Origin: Lachnospiraceae bacterium
GTDB taxonomy: Bacteria; Bacillota; Clostridia; Lachnospirales; Lachnospiraceae
Reading direction: 5' to 3'
Assembly (NCBI GenBank): GCA_030526195.1
Contig: JAUNDG010000010.1
Span: 16,475-80,474, forward strand
DNA: 64,000 nt
Under the pieces are notes generated by a model. The model made no database searches. It saw only the letters and a program-made list of their open reading frames with translations, and had not been told where the DNA came from. A program made the position numbers and the translations under genes. Shown one piece after another: positions 16,024 through 25,401 of the stretch. The first letter of the stretch is position 1; the number at the start of each line of letters is the position of its first letter.

Positions 16024-18324
16024 TTATCGGCGCGGTTTGCGATTGCCGCCGTTGCGGTTCTGATCGCCACGGCCCTGATCGCCGCGGTTTCGGTTACCGT
16101 TGTTCTGATTGCCCCGGTTCCGGTCGTGACGGCCGGAGGACTTGCGGGCTTCACGCATTTTCCGCAGCTCTTCATTCCGGGCATCCCGGGCAGCCAGTAC
16201 ATCCGGCGGCAGAAGAGACAGCTGCACACGGTGACGGGCTTCGTCGATGCCGAAGACATAGACCGTGACGATGTCGTTGACAGACAGCATTTCCGACGGA
16301 TGATTGATGCGGCGCTCTGCCATACGGGAAATGTGCACCAGACCGTCTTCATGGAGGCCGATGTCCACAAAGGCGCCGAAGTCAACCACGTTCCGGACTG
16401 TGCCGGAGAGTTCATCGCCCACCTTAAGGTCTGACAGCTCCAGGATGTGGCTCTTTAAAAGCGCTCCGTCAAACTGATCACGGTAGTCACGCATGGGTGA
16501 ACGGATGGCATCCTTGATGTCGTCCAGAGTGAAGCTATCCACCTCAAGGGCTTCGATGGCCTTGTCATTGAAGACCACATTGGCAGCCCCCGGTGTGTCA
16601 ATGCCGGACAGAGTCATAACCTGACGGGCAATGTCATAGCTTTCCGGATGGATGGAAGTGGCATCCAACGGCTCTTTACCGTTGGTGATGCGCAGGAACC
16701 CGGCGCACTGTGTGAAGGCTTTCGGGCCCAGCTTGTTGACCTTCAGCAGTTCACGGCGGCTTTCGAAGCGGCCGTTGGCATTACGATAAGCCACGATTTC
16801 ACGGGCAATACCGGCATTCAGACCGGAAATGTTGCGGAGCAGCTCAACGGAGGCTGTGTTAAGGTCAGCCCCGACTCGGTTCACCACCTTCATGGTGGCT
16901 TCGTCAAGGCGTTCTGTCAGCGCTTTCTCCGGCAGGTCGTGCTGGTACTGACCCACACCGATGGACTTGGGATCGATTTTGATAAGCTCAGCCAGCGGGT
17001 CAAGGAGACGGCGACCAATGGACACGGCGGAGCGTTCCTCAATGGCCATATCCGGGAATTCCTCACGGGCGGCTTCCTGAGCGGACCAGACAGAGGCCCC
17101 GGCTTCAGAGACGATGGCATAGGTCACATCCAGATGATGATCGGAAATGAGCTGTGCGATCAGCTTTTCGCTTTCGCGGGAAGCGGTGCCGTTACCGATG
17201 GCAATGGTCTTGACATCGTATTTCTTGATAAGAGACAGCAGTTTTTTCTCAGTGACAGGGCCGTCTCCATCACGGCGGAAGGGGAAGACCTTATCCACTG
17301 TGAGCATCTTGCCGGTGGCATCCAGAACGGCAATTTTGCAGCCGTTGTAGAAGCCCGGGTCAAAGCCCATGACCACGCGGCCCTTAAGGGGCGGCTGGGA
17401 GAGGAGCTTTTCAAGATTTAAAGAGAAGACCTCAATGGAGCTGGCATGAGCCTTTTCCGACAGGTCGGCGCGAATCTCATTTTCAATGGACGGCAGAAGA
17501 AGGCGGGTCAGACCGTCGGCGGCAGCGGCACGCAGCAGGTCTTCGGCAGCGGTCTTCTGACCTTTGAGGAGCAGGCCGGCGGCTTTGCCGGTGAAGAGCT
17601 CCAGATCATAGACGAAGGACACGGTGAGGATCTTTTCCTTTTCGCCGCGATTGATGGCCATAACGCGGTGGTCAGCCATGCGGCGGATGGCTTCGCTGTA
17701 CTCATAGTACATGGCATAGACACCCTTCTCATCTTCGGCATCCTTTTTCTTGCGGGTTTCGATCACGCCGTCCTTTTCGATGCAGGCCTTGATATCCCAG
17801 CGCAGGGTGGCATTATCGGACACAAACTCGGCGATGATGTCGGAAGCCCCTTTGAGGGCATCGGCTGTTGAGGGAACTTCTTCTGTGATGTATTTTGCCG
17901 CTTCCTCTTCAATGTGATCCTCGGCGGGCAGAGAGAGCAGATAATCAGCCAGGGGCTGCAGACCTTTGTTGATGGCGGCAGCGGCACGGGTTTTCTTTTT
18001 CTGCTTGTAGGGCTTGTAGAGGTCCTCCACCTGAGACAGTTTTTCGCAGGCCATGACAGCGGTCTTGATCTCCTCTGTCAGTTTACCCTGCTGTTCGATG
18101 AGGGCCAGGACGGCTTCCTTACGTTCAGCCAGGTTCAGCTGGTATTTATATTGTTTTTCAATCTGAAGGATCTGGGCCTCGTCAAGGGCACCGGTGGCTT
18201 CCTTGCGGTAACGGGCAATGAAGGGCACGGTGTTGCCTTCCTGCAGCATGGTCAGGGTATCGGTGACCTGCTTTTCTGTGATGGACAGCTCGCGGGCCAG
18301 ATGCTTGATGATCGTTGCGTTCAT
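16024..18324 (-). CDS. tex: Tex family RNA-binding transcription accessory protein
   Basis: 766 residues. The order is an N-terminal helical Tex domain, an RNase H-like (YqgF-type) domain (MGFDPGFYNGCKIAVLD near residue 320), a helix-hairpin-helix segment (NISGLNAGIAREIV near 495) and a C-terminal S1 domain (GTVRNVVDFGAFVDIG near 645). It finishes with a basic Arg/Asn/Gly/Asp-rich tail of about 40 residues, likely an added RNA-binding extension. Tex proteins bind RNA/DNA and the transcription machinery and influence stress response; the exact activity is not settled. The ATG has AAGGAG at good spacing. It shares its terminator with the convergent upstream neighbour. Confidence 0.93.
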   Translation of the reverse strand: MNATIIKHLARELSITEKQVTDTLTMLQEGNTVPFIARYRKEATGALDEAQILQIEKQYKYQLNLAERKEAVLALIEQQGKLTEEIKTAVMACEKLSQVEDLYKPYKQKKKTRAAAAINKGLQPLADYLLSLPAEDHIEEEAAKYITEEVPSTADALKGASDIIAEFVSDNATLRWDIKACIEKDGVIETRKKKDAEDEKGVYAMYYEYSEAIRRMADHRVMAINRGEKEKILTVSFVYDLELFTGKAAGLLLKGQKTAAEDLLRAAAADGLTRLLLPSIENEIRADLSEKAHASSIEVFSLNLEKLLSQPPLKGRVVMGFDPGFYNGCKIAVLDATGKMLTVDKVFPFRRDGDGPVTEKKLLSLIKKYDVKTIAIGNGTASRESEKLIAQLISDHHLDVTYAIVSEAGASVWSAQEAAREEFPDMAIEERSAVSIGRRLLDPLAELIKIDPKSIGVGQYQHDLPEKALTERLDEATMKVVNRVGADLNTASVELLRNISGLNAGIAREIVAYRNANGRFESRRELLKVNKLGPKAFTQCAGFLRITNGKEPLDATSIHPESYDIARQVMTLSGIDTPGAANVVFNDKAIEALEVDSFTLDDIKDAIRSPMRDYRDQFDGALLKSHILELSDLKVGDELSGTVRNVVDFGAFVDIGLHEDGLVHISRMAERRINHPSEMLSVNDIVTVYVFGIDEARHRVQLSLLPPDVLAARDARNEELRKMREARKSSGRHDRNRGNQNNGNRNRGDQGRGDQNRNGGNRKPRR

Positions 18325-18478
18325 GTTTTAAACTCCTTTGTGGTTTTACGGCCGGCTTGGACATTGCCTTTTGGCAGGCAAGCCGCCAAAGACGGCACGA
18401 AACCTATTGTATCATGAATGAGCGATGTTGGCCATGCACTTGGCTCATCGTCGACAAGGCGCTGTACAATATAAAGAA

Positions 18479-18508
18479 GGTGCTGCCGCCTGAGCAGGCG
18501 ACAGCACC
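18479..18508 (-). terminator. Terminator after asnA
   Basis: A 7-bp stem (18479-18485 with 18502-18508) continues as a further 5-bp stem after one mismatch, with a GAGC loop. On the minus strand it is followed by a T-rich stretch. It lies about 35 bases past the asnA stop. Confidence 0.65.
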
Positions 18509-18542
18509 GGATATAAGCATTATGACAGTATAGCTTTGTGAA

Positions 18543-19550
18543 TTACAGCAGGACAACGTTGTGTTCTGCACATTCTTTACGCTGATCTTCCGGCCAGACA
18601 GAAGACTGAACCTCACCGATGTGAACACGGCCCAGAAGCAGCATGCACAGACGTGACTGACCGATACCACCACCAATGGAATAGGGCAGTTCACAGTTCA
18701 GGATATCCTGATGATACGGCAGGTTAGCGCGGTCAAGGCACTTGCTGGCCTCAAGCTGAACCTTCATGGCCTCTTCATCAACACGGATACCCATGGAAGA
18801 GATTTCAAGAGCGCACTGCAGCGGCTCGAACCAGAAGATGATATCACCGTTTAAGTTCCAATCATCGTAGTCCGGCGCACGGCCATCGTGGGGTTTGCCG
18901 TCAGCCAGCGGCCAGCCGATCTTCTGAAGGAAGATGCAGCCGTATTCCTTGGCAGCAGCATTTTCACGTTCTTTACGTGTCATTTCCGGATAACGTTCCT
19001 CCAGCTCCTTAGTGGTGATGAAGGTGATCTTGTCCGGCAGTCTGTAGGAAGCATCCGGATAGCGATACCAGACCTCGTGTTCCATGTGCTTGATCACGCG
19101 GAAGATCTTGCGGACCACTTCTTTGAGCTTCTTTTCAGTACGGTCTTCCTTGCGGATGGCCATTTCCCAATCCCACTGATCAACATAAGCGGAATGCAGG
19201 TTATCCAGGTCTTCATCGCGACGGATGGCGTTCATGTTGGTGTAAAGACCTTCATCCGGGCCGAAGCCGTAAGTCTTCAGAGCTGTTCTTTTCCATTTGG
19301 CCAGAGACTGAACAACTTCATAGGTGACACCCGGCAAAGACTTCATGTCAAAGCTGACGGGACGCTCAACACCATTCAGGTTGTCATTGAGGCCTGTGGA
19401 TTTATCAACAAAAAGCGGAGCGGAAACGCGTTCAAGATTGAGGCGCTTACCGAATTCGCGTGTGAACAGATCGCGGATGAATTTGATGGCCGCCTGTGTT
19501 GTGCGGACATCCATATGGGCATCGTAGCCCTCGGGTAAATAAAGTGCCAT
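18543..19550 (-). CDS. asnA: Aspartate--ammonia ligase (asparagine synthetase A)
   Basis: 335 residues, the normal size for AsnA. It makes asparagine from aspartate, ammonia and ATP in the cytoplasm and is related to class II aminoacyl-tRNA synthetase cores. Recognisable blocks are the N-terminal [38 protein letters not shown] and the C-terminal [11 protein letters not shown] motif-3 region with the ATP-binding Arg. Excellent ribosome site (AGGAGG) 8 bases before the ATG. It has its own promoter and terminator, so it is a single-gene unit. Two further asparagine-synthetase-like (B-type) proteins occur in the window but are not linked to it. Confidence 0.95.
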   Translation of the reverse strand: MALYLPEGYDAHMDVRTTQAAIKFIRDLFTREFGKRLNLERVSAPLFVDKSTGLNDNLNGVERPVSFDMKSLPGVTYEVVQSLAKWKRTALKTYGFGPDEGLYTNMNAIRRDEDLDNLHSAYVDQWDWEMAIRKEDRTEKKLKEVVRKIFRVIKHMEHEVWYRYPDASYRLPDKITFITTKELEERYPEMTRKERENAAAKEYGCIFLQKIGWPLADGKPHDGRAPDYDDWNLNGDIIFWFEPLQCALEISSMGIRVDEEAMKVQLEASKCLDRANLPYHQDILNCELPYSIGGGIGQSRLCMLLLGRVHIGEVQSSVWPEDQRKECAEHNVVLL

Positions 19551-19610
19551 GTGAGTTACCCTCCTAACAAGTATTTTATTTAATTTTTTATATATAAAAA
19601 ATATTCTACA

Positions 19611-19639
19611 ATATTACACTGCGAAAATCATCTGTGCAA
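19611..19639 (-). promoter_or_regulatory. Promoter of asnA
   Basis: Read on the minus strand: TTGCAC (19639-19634), a 17-base spacer and TAATAT (19616-19611), in a very AT-rich leader about 60 bases before the asnA start. No T-box or other leader fold was recognised in the leader. Confidence 0.5.
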
Positions 19640-19691
19640 GCCCATTATCATATGGTTTCACAATTATTGAAGGTATTATTTAGAAATATTT

Positions 19692-19757
19692 CATGATGTG
19701 GGTGTCAAAAGCCACCCTTTAACGGTCACATCACGGGACCCTATCCTGGTAGGATTA
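19692..19757 (-). ncRNA. Putative right end / omega-RNA 3' scaffold of the TnpB element
   Basis: Directly after the tnpB stop codon the minus strand carries three nested or adjacent hairpins: ATCCT/AGGAT (19743-19755), an outer TGATGTG/CACATCA stem (19694-19700 with 19727-19733) and an inner GGTG/CACC. IS200/IS605 right ends have such subterminal hairpins, and in TnpB systems this end is transcribed as the guide RNA scaffold. If so, the guide would be the AT-rich bases at 19691 and below on the plus-strand map. The exact boundary is inferred. Confidence 0.5.
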
Positions 19758-21173
19758 CATTTTTATAAAATCTGGATGTGTAAATACCAGTACATCATTC
19801 AGATTCACATTTTGCGGCTGAAACAGATCGGGATAACACTTTCTGCCTATATTGGCACTTCCGTTCAGATCTGCGTTCACGATTGTTCCGTCGTTGTTTT
19901 GGTATAATCCGTGAAAGCCGCTCTTTTTTGATTTCTCCTTGTGTTTTTTCGGACTACGGCGTCCAGAAAAACGATATTTGGTACTGTCTCCCTTTTTGTA
20001 AACAGGGATCGGATCCTGCATCAGAAAAGAAGCCTGTGAGGTGTAAGATTCCTCCTGCTCTACATATCGGATCCCGTTCCATTCACACAGATACTTCAGC
20101 ATCTTCCGAAACTGCTCAAAGGGGATCTGTTCAAAGACCTGGTTATTCTCCTTGCTCATAGATGCATTTTGCTTCCATCCGGAGTTCGTTCCCACGACAA
20201 CAGTGTCAATCCGATTCTCAAGGCACCAGCGGATGAGCCTTTTAGCGGTCTTGTGCATGAAATCCTTCATCTGATCCTGCCGTTTCCTTCCGAGCTTCCG
20301 ATATTCCGGTGTACTCCTGAAACGGTTGGTGGCACCGGCGGCCTGTTCCGACTGGAGTTTCGCACATTTTTTGCTGAACCACTGATTATTGCTCTTGATA
20401 ATCCCGCCCTTGAACAGAATTGCAGGAAGTCCTGCATTGTTCGATATGGCTGCGAAATTACGGATGCCCAGATCAATAGCGCAGATACGCTCCGGTGTCT
20501 CACTCATGAGATCCACTTGCGGGATGCCATCTTCTAAAACGATATTCACAGTGAAAAGATCAAAACGTGGCTTTACCATAACCTGCCGCAGGCTCCATCC
20601 GGACTTCAAGACCTTTCCAAGGACAAGACGCGCCTTGGTCTTGCCAAAGGAAAGTACATCCTTGCCCGACTCCCGGATAATCCGACAGGTCTGGTTGGAA
20701 AAGTCCATGGAACACATACCGCCGGACTTCTTGTAGCCGGGGAGTTTTGGCATTCCCAGATATGCAGAAGGGTCCAAGCGATACTTCTTCAAGGAAGCCA
20801 GATAAGAGATCATATCAGCCACGGCCTTGCGGATCATGTTCTGGGCACACTGTCTGGGAAGTGCAGGAGCCTGGTAATCCGGATTATCCGTCTTCAGGAA
20901 ATATTCATTCAGAAAGTAATAATTCAGGAGCCAGTTTTCCTTTGTCGGCATCTGAAATTTATCCTTCATCATGGGCAGTGCCCGGTGGATACCTTCGATC
21001 ACATCCCTTTCATTTGGCTGACGATCCTCCTGAACCTTCTGTATTCCGGTCATGACCTGACGGATATGATACAGGGAAACATTATAAAGATTGTTTGCCA
21101 GGTGGAGGACAGTGTCGAAGTAGGGATACAGTGGATGGTCGTTGTGGACTTCGATCTGCATGGTATGGAGCAA
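19755..21173 (-). CDS. tnpB: TnpB-type RNA-guided nuclease, IS200/IS605 family
   Basis: 472 residues from the TTG at 21173, which has AGGAGG 8 bases upstream; an ATG follows at 21161. The RuvC-like acidic triad seems intact: Asp in AIDLGIRN (about residue 250), Glu in VEQEESY and Asp in NADLNGSANI near the C-terminus. The usual CxxC zinc-ribbon pairs between the last two motifs are missing; only the GRR-x-PKKH / GFHGLY stretch remains. TnpB proteins cut DNA guided by an RNA from the element's right end and help the element persist. No tnpA lies in the window, so the element is non-autonomous. Its left end was not identified. Confidence 0.85.
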   Translation of the reverse strand: MLHTMQIEVHNDHPLYPYFDTVLHLANNLYNVSLYHIRQVMTGIQKVQEDRQPNERDVIEGIHRALPMMKDKFQMPTKENWLLNYYFLNEYFLKTDNPDYQAPALPRQCAQNMIRKAVADMISYLASLKKYRLDPSAYLGMPKLPGYKKSGGMCSMDFSNQTCRIIRESGKDVLSFGKTKARLVLGKVLKSGWSLRQVMVKPRFDLFTVNIVLEDGIPQVDLMSETPERICAIDLGIRNFAAISNNAGLPAILFKGGIIKSNNQWFSKKCAKLQSEQAAGATNRFRSTPEYRKLGRKRQDQMKDFMHKTAKRLIRWCLENRIDTVVVGTNSGWKQNASMSKENNQVFEQIPFEQFRKMLKYLCEWNGIRYVEQEESYTSQASFLMQDPIPVYKKGDSTKYRFSGRRSPKKHKEKSKKSGFHGLYQNNDGTIVNADLNGSANIGRKCYPDLFQPQNVNLNDVLVFTHPDFIKM

Positions 21174-21384
21174 GATTATCACCTCCTCTTTTTCCTCTGT
21201 TTTCATTATAATAGAACAGATGTTCGATTTCAAGAGAAGAGTATATTAGCTAAATAAAATATAGCGCTGCTAGTATATGTCGACTTAATGCCCGCTGCTT
21301 CTATAGTGTGCTTTTAATTATCCATTAAAGAAAAACAGAGAAAAAAGGAACTATTGACACTTGAATCGTTGTATAATAGGCTCT

Positions 21385-23139
21385 ATGAAAATGATTAGAG
21401 AATTGAGTCACTACATTAAACAATTCAAGAAAGCTACGATCGCCACACCGATCTGTATGGTCGCGGAAGTCATTATGGAAATGTTTCTGCCTCTCTTGAT
21501 GGCTTACATCGTTGATAACGGTGTCTATCAGGGAAATATGTCGGCCATATTCATCGTGGGGCTCATCATGCTTGTCTGCTCTGTTCTGGGGCTCGCGGCC
21601 GGTATCGGCGGCGGTTATTTCGGCGCCAAAGCCTCCACAGGCTTTGCCCGGAATCTGCGCAAGGCGATGTTTGCCAACATTCAGGAGTTCTCTTTTGCTG
21701 AGATTGACAAATTCAGCACCTCCGGCCTTGTCACCCGTCTGACCACAGACGTCACCATGGTACAGAACTCCTTCCAGATGCTTTTGCGTATGGCGGTGCG
21801 GGCCCCCATCTCACTGGTGGTGGCCATGACCATGACCTTCATTATTAATAAACGCATCGCCCTCATTTATCTGTTCGCGGTGCTTATTTTGGGTGTCATT
21901 GTCTTCTTTATTATCAGACGGACCACGAAGTTCTTCCGCCAGATGTTCGAACGCTACGACAAGCTGAACGAAAGTGTGGAAGAGAACCTGTCCGGTATGC
22001 GTCTGGTAAAGGCCTACAATCGTGAGGCCTATGAAAACAACCGTTTCGTGAAAGCAGTTCAGAAGCTCTATGACATCAGCGTCAAGGCCGAGAACAACAT
22101 GATCATCCTGATGCCGGTTATGACTCTGACCATTTATACCTGCATCATCCTCATTTCCTGGGTCGGTGCCAACATGATCGTGTCCGCCACCCTGACCACC
22201 GGTGAGCTCATGTCCCTGCTGACTTACTGCATGAACATCCTCATGAGCCTCATGATGTTTGCGATGGTTATTGTCATGATGACCATGGCGGTGGCTGCCG
22301 CCCAGCGTATCTACGAGGTGCTGGATCAGAAGACATCACTGCCGGAGCCCGAGAACCCCATTTTCGAAGTGAAGGATGGCAGTATCGACTTCAACGATGT
22401 TGATTTCAGTTATCGCCAGGGCAGCAGGGTGGCTGACCTGAAGGATGTGGAACTTCATATTAAGAGCGGTGAGGTCATCGGTATCATCGGCGGCACCGGT
22501 TCAGCCAAGACAACCCTCGTCAATCTCATTTCACGCCTGTATGACACCACTCAGGGCACTGTCTTTGTGGGCGGCGTGGATGTCACCGAATATGACCGGA
22601 AGACACTGCGTGATGCCGTGGCGGTGGTCCTTCAGAAAAATGTGCTGTTCTCAGGCACAGTGCTGGAGAACCTGCGCTGGGGTAACAAGGATGCCACGGA
22701 AGAGGAATGCCGCGAGGTCTGCCGCATTGCCTGCGCCGATGAATTTGTGTCGAAAATGCCGGAGGGGTACAACACCCATCTTGAGCAGGGCGCGACCAAC
22801 ATTTCCGGCGGCCAGAAGCAGCGTCTTTGCATTGCCCGGGCGCTCCTGAAAAAGCCGCGGATCCTGATTCTCGATGACAGTACTTCTGCCGTCGATACCG
22901 CCACAGAAAAGAAGATACGGGAAGGCATGAAGACCTTTATTCCCGGCACCACCAAGATCATCATCAGCCAACGGATCAGTGCCGTGGAGCACGCGGACCG
23001 CGTCATTGTCATGGATGACGGTCGTGTGTCCGGCTTCGATACGCCCGCTAATCTGATGGAAAACAATGCCATCTACCGCGAAGTCTGGGAAGCTCAGAAC
23101 GCGGCAGGCGGTGATTTTGACGAGAAAGGAGGCGAATAA
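21385..23139 (+). CDS. ABC exporter half, ATP-binding/permease (degenerate site)
   Basis: 584 residues: six predicted membrane helices (residues ~15-315), then an ATPase domain. The Walker A is GGTGSAKTT (residues ~370), with Ala in place of the usual Gly before Lys. The signature is ISGGQKQRL (~472). Walker B is followed by Asp (LILDDSTSAVD) instead of the catalytic Glu. This is the pattern of the non-hydrolysing site in heterodimeric exporters. The start is taken as ATG 21385; a TTG at 21361 lies inside the probable promoter. TATAAT (21372-21377) is so close to the ATG that the mRNA may have almost no leader. The partner gene follows after 2 bases. Substrate unknown (drug or lipid type). 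Confidence 0.88.
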   Translation: MKMIRELSHYIKQFKKATIATPICMVAEVIMEMFLPLLMAYIVDNGVYQGNMSAIFIVGLIMLVCSVLGLAAGIGGGYFGAKASTGFARNLRKAMFANIQEFSFAEIDKFSTSGLVTRLTTDVTMVQNSFQMLLRMAVRAPISLVVAMTMTFIINKRIALIYLFAVLILGVIVFFIIRRTTKFFRQMFERYDKLNESVEENLSGMRLVKAYNREAYENNRFVKAVQKLYDISVKAENNMIILMPVMTLTIYTCIILISWVGANMIVSATLTTGELMSLLTYCMNILMSLMMFAMVIVMMTMAVAAAQRIYEVLDQKTSLPEPENPIFEVKDGSIDFNDVDFSYRQGSRVADLKDVELHIKSGEVIGIIGGTGSAKTTLVNLISRLYDTTQGTVFVGGVDVTEYDRKTLRDAVAVVLQKNVLFSGTVLENLRWGNKDATEEECREVCRIACADEFVSKMPEGYNTHLEQGATNISGGQKQRLCIARALLKKPRILILDDSTSAVDTATEKKIREGMKTFIPGTTKIIISQRISAVEHADRVIVMDDGRVSGFDTPANLMENNAIYREVWEAQNAAGGDFDEKGGE

Positions 23140-23141
23140 AG

Positions 23142-25049
23142 ATGGCTCATGCACATCACGGCCCCGGCCGCAACAAAATGGCGCGCGGCGCCAAGGTTGA
23201 GAATTCGGGCAAGGTTTTAAAACGTCTCCTGAAAATGATGTTCCGGCACTACGGTCTTCAGATGGTGCTGGTGTTCATTTTCATCATCGTGAACGTGGCG
23301 GCTTCCCTGCAGGGGACCCTGTTTATCCGCAACCTGATCGATGACTACATCACACCGCTCCTGGGCCAGGCCAATCCGGATTTCCATCCGCTGCTCATGG
23401 CCATTGCCCGCGTGGCGATGTTCTATATTATTGGCATCGTGGCCATTTTCCTGCAGAACAAGCTGATGATCTCTGTCAGCCAGGGCATGTTGCTGCGCAT
23501 CCGTAAGCAGCTCTTTGTGAAAATGGAGTCGCTGCCGATCCGCTACTTCGACACCCATGCCCGTGGCGACATCATGTCCATTTACACCAATGACGTGGAT
23601 ACCCTGCGTCAGATGATGAGCCAGTCTCTGACACAGCTTTTCAGCAGCGGTATCACCATTGTTTCCGTGCTGGTGAGCATGTTTGCCCTCAGTGTACCGC
23701 TGACCTGCGTGACACTGTTTATGGTGGCCGTCATGCTGGTTGTGGTGGCCCGCCTCGGCAAACAGTCCGGTACCTACTTCATGAAGCAGCAGAAGGATCT
23801 GGCGGCCATGAACGGCTACATTGAGGAAATGATGGCCGGCGAGAAGGTCGTCAAGGTTTTCTCCCATGAAGAAGAGGCCATCGAGCGTTTCAATGAGCTC
23901 AACGATCAGCTCTTTGATTCCGCCAACAAGGCCAACCGTTTTGCCAATATCCTGATGCCCTCCGTGGCTCAGATCGGTAATGTCAGCTACGTGCTGTGCG
24001 CCATCGTGGGCGGTATCCTCGCCCTGGGGACCGGCACCCTGTCCGTCGGTTCTCTGGCCAGCTTCCTGGCTTTCAACAAGAGCTTCAATATGCCCATCAA
24101 CCAGGTCAGCACCCAGTTCAACGCCATCATCATGGCCCTGGCCGGTGCGGACCGTATCTTCAAACTGATGGATGAAGAGCCGGAAGCCGATGAGGGCTAT
24201 GTCACCCTGGTGCATGCCCGTGAAGAAAATGGTGTTCTCGTCGAGAGCGAGGATGAGACGGGTCTGTGGGCCTGGAAGCATCCCCATAAGGACGGCACCG
24301 TGACATTTACGGAACTAAAGGGCGACATCGTCATGGACCATGTGGACTTCGGTTATACTGAGGAGCAGGAGATCCTTCACGATATCGAGCTTTATGCCAA
24401 GCCCGGTCAGAAAATCGCTTTTGTCGGTTCCACCGGTGCCGGCAAGACCACGATCATCAACCTGCTGACCCGGTTCTATGATATCCAGGACGGCAAGATC
24501 CGTTACGACGACATCAACATCAATAAGATCAAAAAGGCTGACCTGCGTCGCTCCTACAGCATGGTTCTGCAGGACACCCACCTCTTTACCGGCACTATCC
24601 GGGACAATATCCGTTTCGGCCGCTTAAATGCCACGGATGACGAGGTGGTGGCAGCGGCTAAACTGGCCAACGCCGACAGCTTCATCAGCCGTCTGCCGGA
24701 TGGCTATGACACTGTGATCTCCGGTGAGGGCGGTCGTCTCTCCCAGGGTCAGAGGCAGCTTCTGTCCATCGCCCGGGCCGCTTTGGCCAACGCGCCGGTG
24801 CTGATCCTCGACGAGGCCACCTCCTCCATCGACTCCCGTACGGAGAAGATCGTGCAGGATGGTATGGACAACCTGATGAAGGGGCGCACTTCCTTCGTCA
24901 TCGCCCACCGTCTGTCCACGATCCAGAACTCCGACTGCATCATGGTTATGGAAAATGGCCGGATCATCGAGCGCGGCAGCCACGACAGCCTGCTGGCCGA
25001 GAAGGGCAAGTATTACGAGCTGTATACCGGTTTGTCGGTCGTGTCCTGA
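23142..25049 (+). CDS. ABC exporter half, ATP-binding/permease (catalytic site)
   Basis: 635 residues. The N-terminal ~45 residues are polar and His/Gly/Lys-rich, followed by six membrane helices and an ATPase domain. Walker A is GSTGAGKTT (~429), the signature is LSQGQRQL (~533), and Walker B is followed by the catalytic Glu (LILDEATSSID). It therefore supplies the canonical hydrolysis chemistry that its upstream partner lacks, and the two should form one heterodimeric exporter in the cytoplasmic membrane. An extra ~40-residue segment (near residues 350-390) separates membrane and ATPase parts. AAGGAGG lies 8 bases before the ATG, inside the end of the partner gene. Confidence 0.92.
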   Translation: MAHAHHGPGRNKMARGAKVENSGKVLKRLLKMMFRHYGLQMVLVFIFIIVNVAASLQGTLFIRNLIDDYITPLLGQANPDFHPLLMAIARVAMFYIIGIVAIFLQNKLMISVSQGMLLRIRKQLFVKMESLPIRYFDTHARGDIMSIYTNDVDTLRQMMSQSLTQLFSSGITIVSVLVSMFALSVPLTCVTLFMVAVMLVVVARLGKQSGTYFMKQQKDLAAMNGYIEEMMAGEKVVKVFSHEEEAIERFNELNDQLFDSANKANRFANILMPSVAQIGNVSYVLCAIVGGILALGTGTLSVGSLASFLAFNKSFNMPINQVSTQFNAIIMALAGADRIFKLMDEEPEADEGYVTLVHAREENGVLVESEDETGLWAWKHPHKDGTVTFTELKGDIVMDHVDFGYTEEQEILHDIELYAKPGQKIAFVGSTGAGKTTIINLLTRFYDIQDGKIRYDDININKIKKADLRRSYSMVLQDTHLFTGTIRDNIRFGRLNATDDEVVAAAKLANADSFISRLPDGYDTVISGEGGRLSQGQRQLLSIARAALANAPVLILDEATSSIDSRTEKIVQDGMDNLMKGRTSFVIAHRLSTIQNSDCIMVMENGRIIERGSHDSLLAEKGKYYELYTGLSVVS

Positions 25050-25086
25050 TGCGGCCACAGCCTCAATTTGAACCGCAGCAAGCATT

Positions 25087-25121
25087 CCCCCGCTTCAAAG
25101 ACACAGAGTCTTAAGTGGGGG
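25087..25121 (+). repeat. Dispersed hairpin element, family C (copy 2)
   Basis: CCCCCGCTT (25087-25095) pairs with AAGTGGGGG (25113-25121) around an AAAGACACAGAGTCTT core that itself can pair. The copy at 26566 has the same core with matched stem changes. It lies just after the ABC exporter operon and may also act as a terminator-like hairpin. Confidence 0.65.
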
Positions 25122-25137
25122 GGACGGGGGAAGCTTG

Positions 25138-25167
25138 CATCAGCAGGGGTAAAAGCCCCTGCTGATG
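25138..25167 (+). other. Perfect 12-bp hairpin
   Basis: CATCAGCAGGGG (25138-25149) and CCCCTGCTGATG (25156-25167) enclose a 6-base loop. Together with the flanking family C and family A elements it forms a compact structured block of about 150 bases between the exporter and the MurT-like gene. There is no T tract, so it is not a typical terminator. Confidence 0.6.
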
Positions 25168-25184
25168 GGCTACCGAAGGTAGCT

Positions 25185-25226
25185 GCGGTTCACGAGCAAG
25201 TAGCGAAGCGGATTGCGAGTGTCCGC
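25185..25226 (+). repeat. Dispersed hairpin element, family A (copy 2)
   Basis: GCGG-TT-CAC-GA-GCAA on the left pairs with TTGC-GA-GTG-T-CCGC on the right, around a loop containing GCGAAGC. Tandem G-A mismatches sit between the CAC/GTG and GCAA/TTGC stems. The rest of the 25050-25401 gap, apart from the hairpins listed, shows only an imperfect GC-rich inverted repeat near 25295-25325 and a T-rich stretch near 25340. Confidence 0.65.
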
Positions 25227-25401
25227 TTTACAATGAGGTGTCCGTCGGCCGGGACGTTCCGGCTGTGATCGACATTTTTCGGAAGGGCTTCCGGGGCCTT
25301 ACCACCGTATCGGGCGGTAGGGCTTCGGGAGACCTTTCTTTGTTTTTTCTGATAACTCTGGTATCGCTTGCCTCTGCTGTTATGTCGGCAGATATATTCA
25401 T

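Noticed and set aside
23142-25049. C39 peptidase-bearing exporter for the double-glycine protein
   Set aside because: Neither exporter subunit has an N-terminal C39 domain; the N-terminal extension here is short and polar.
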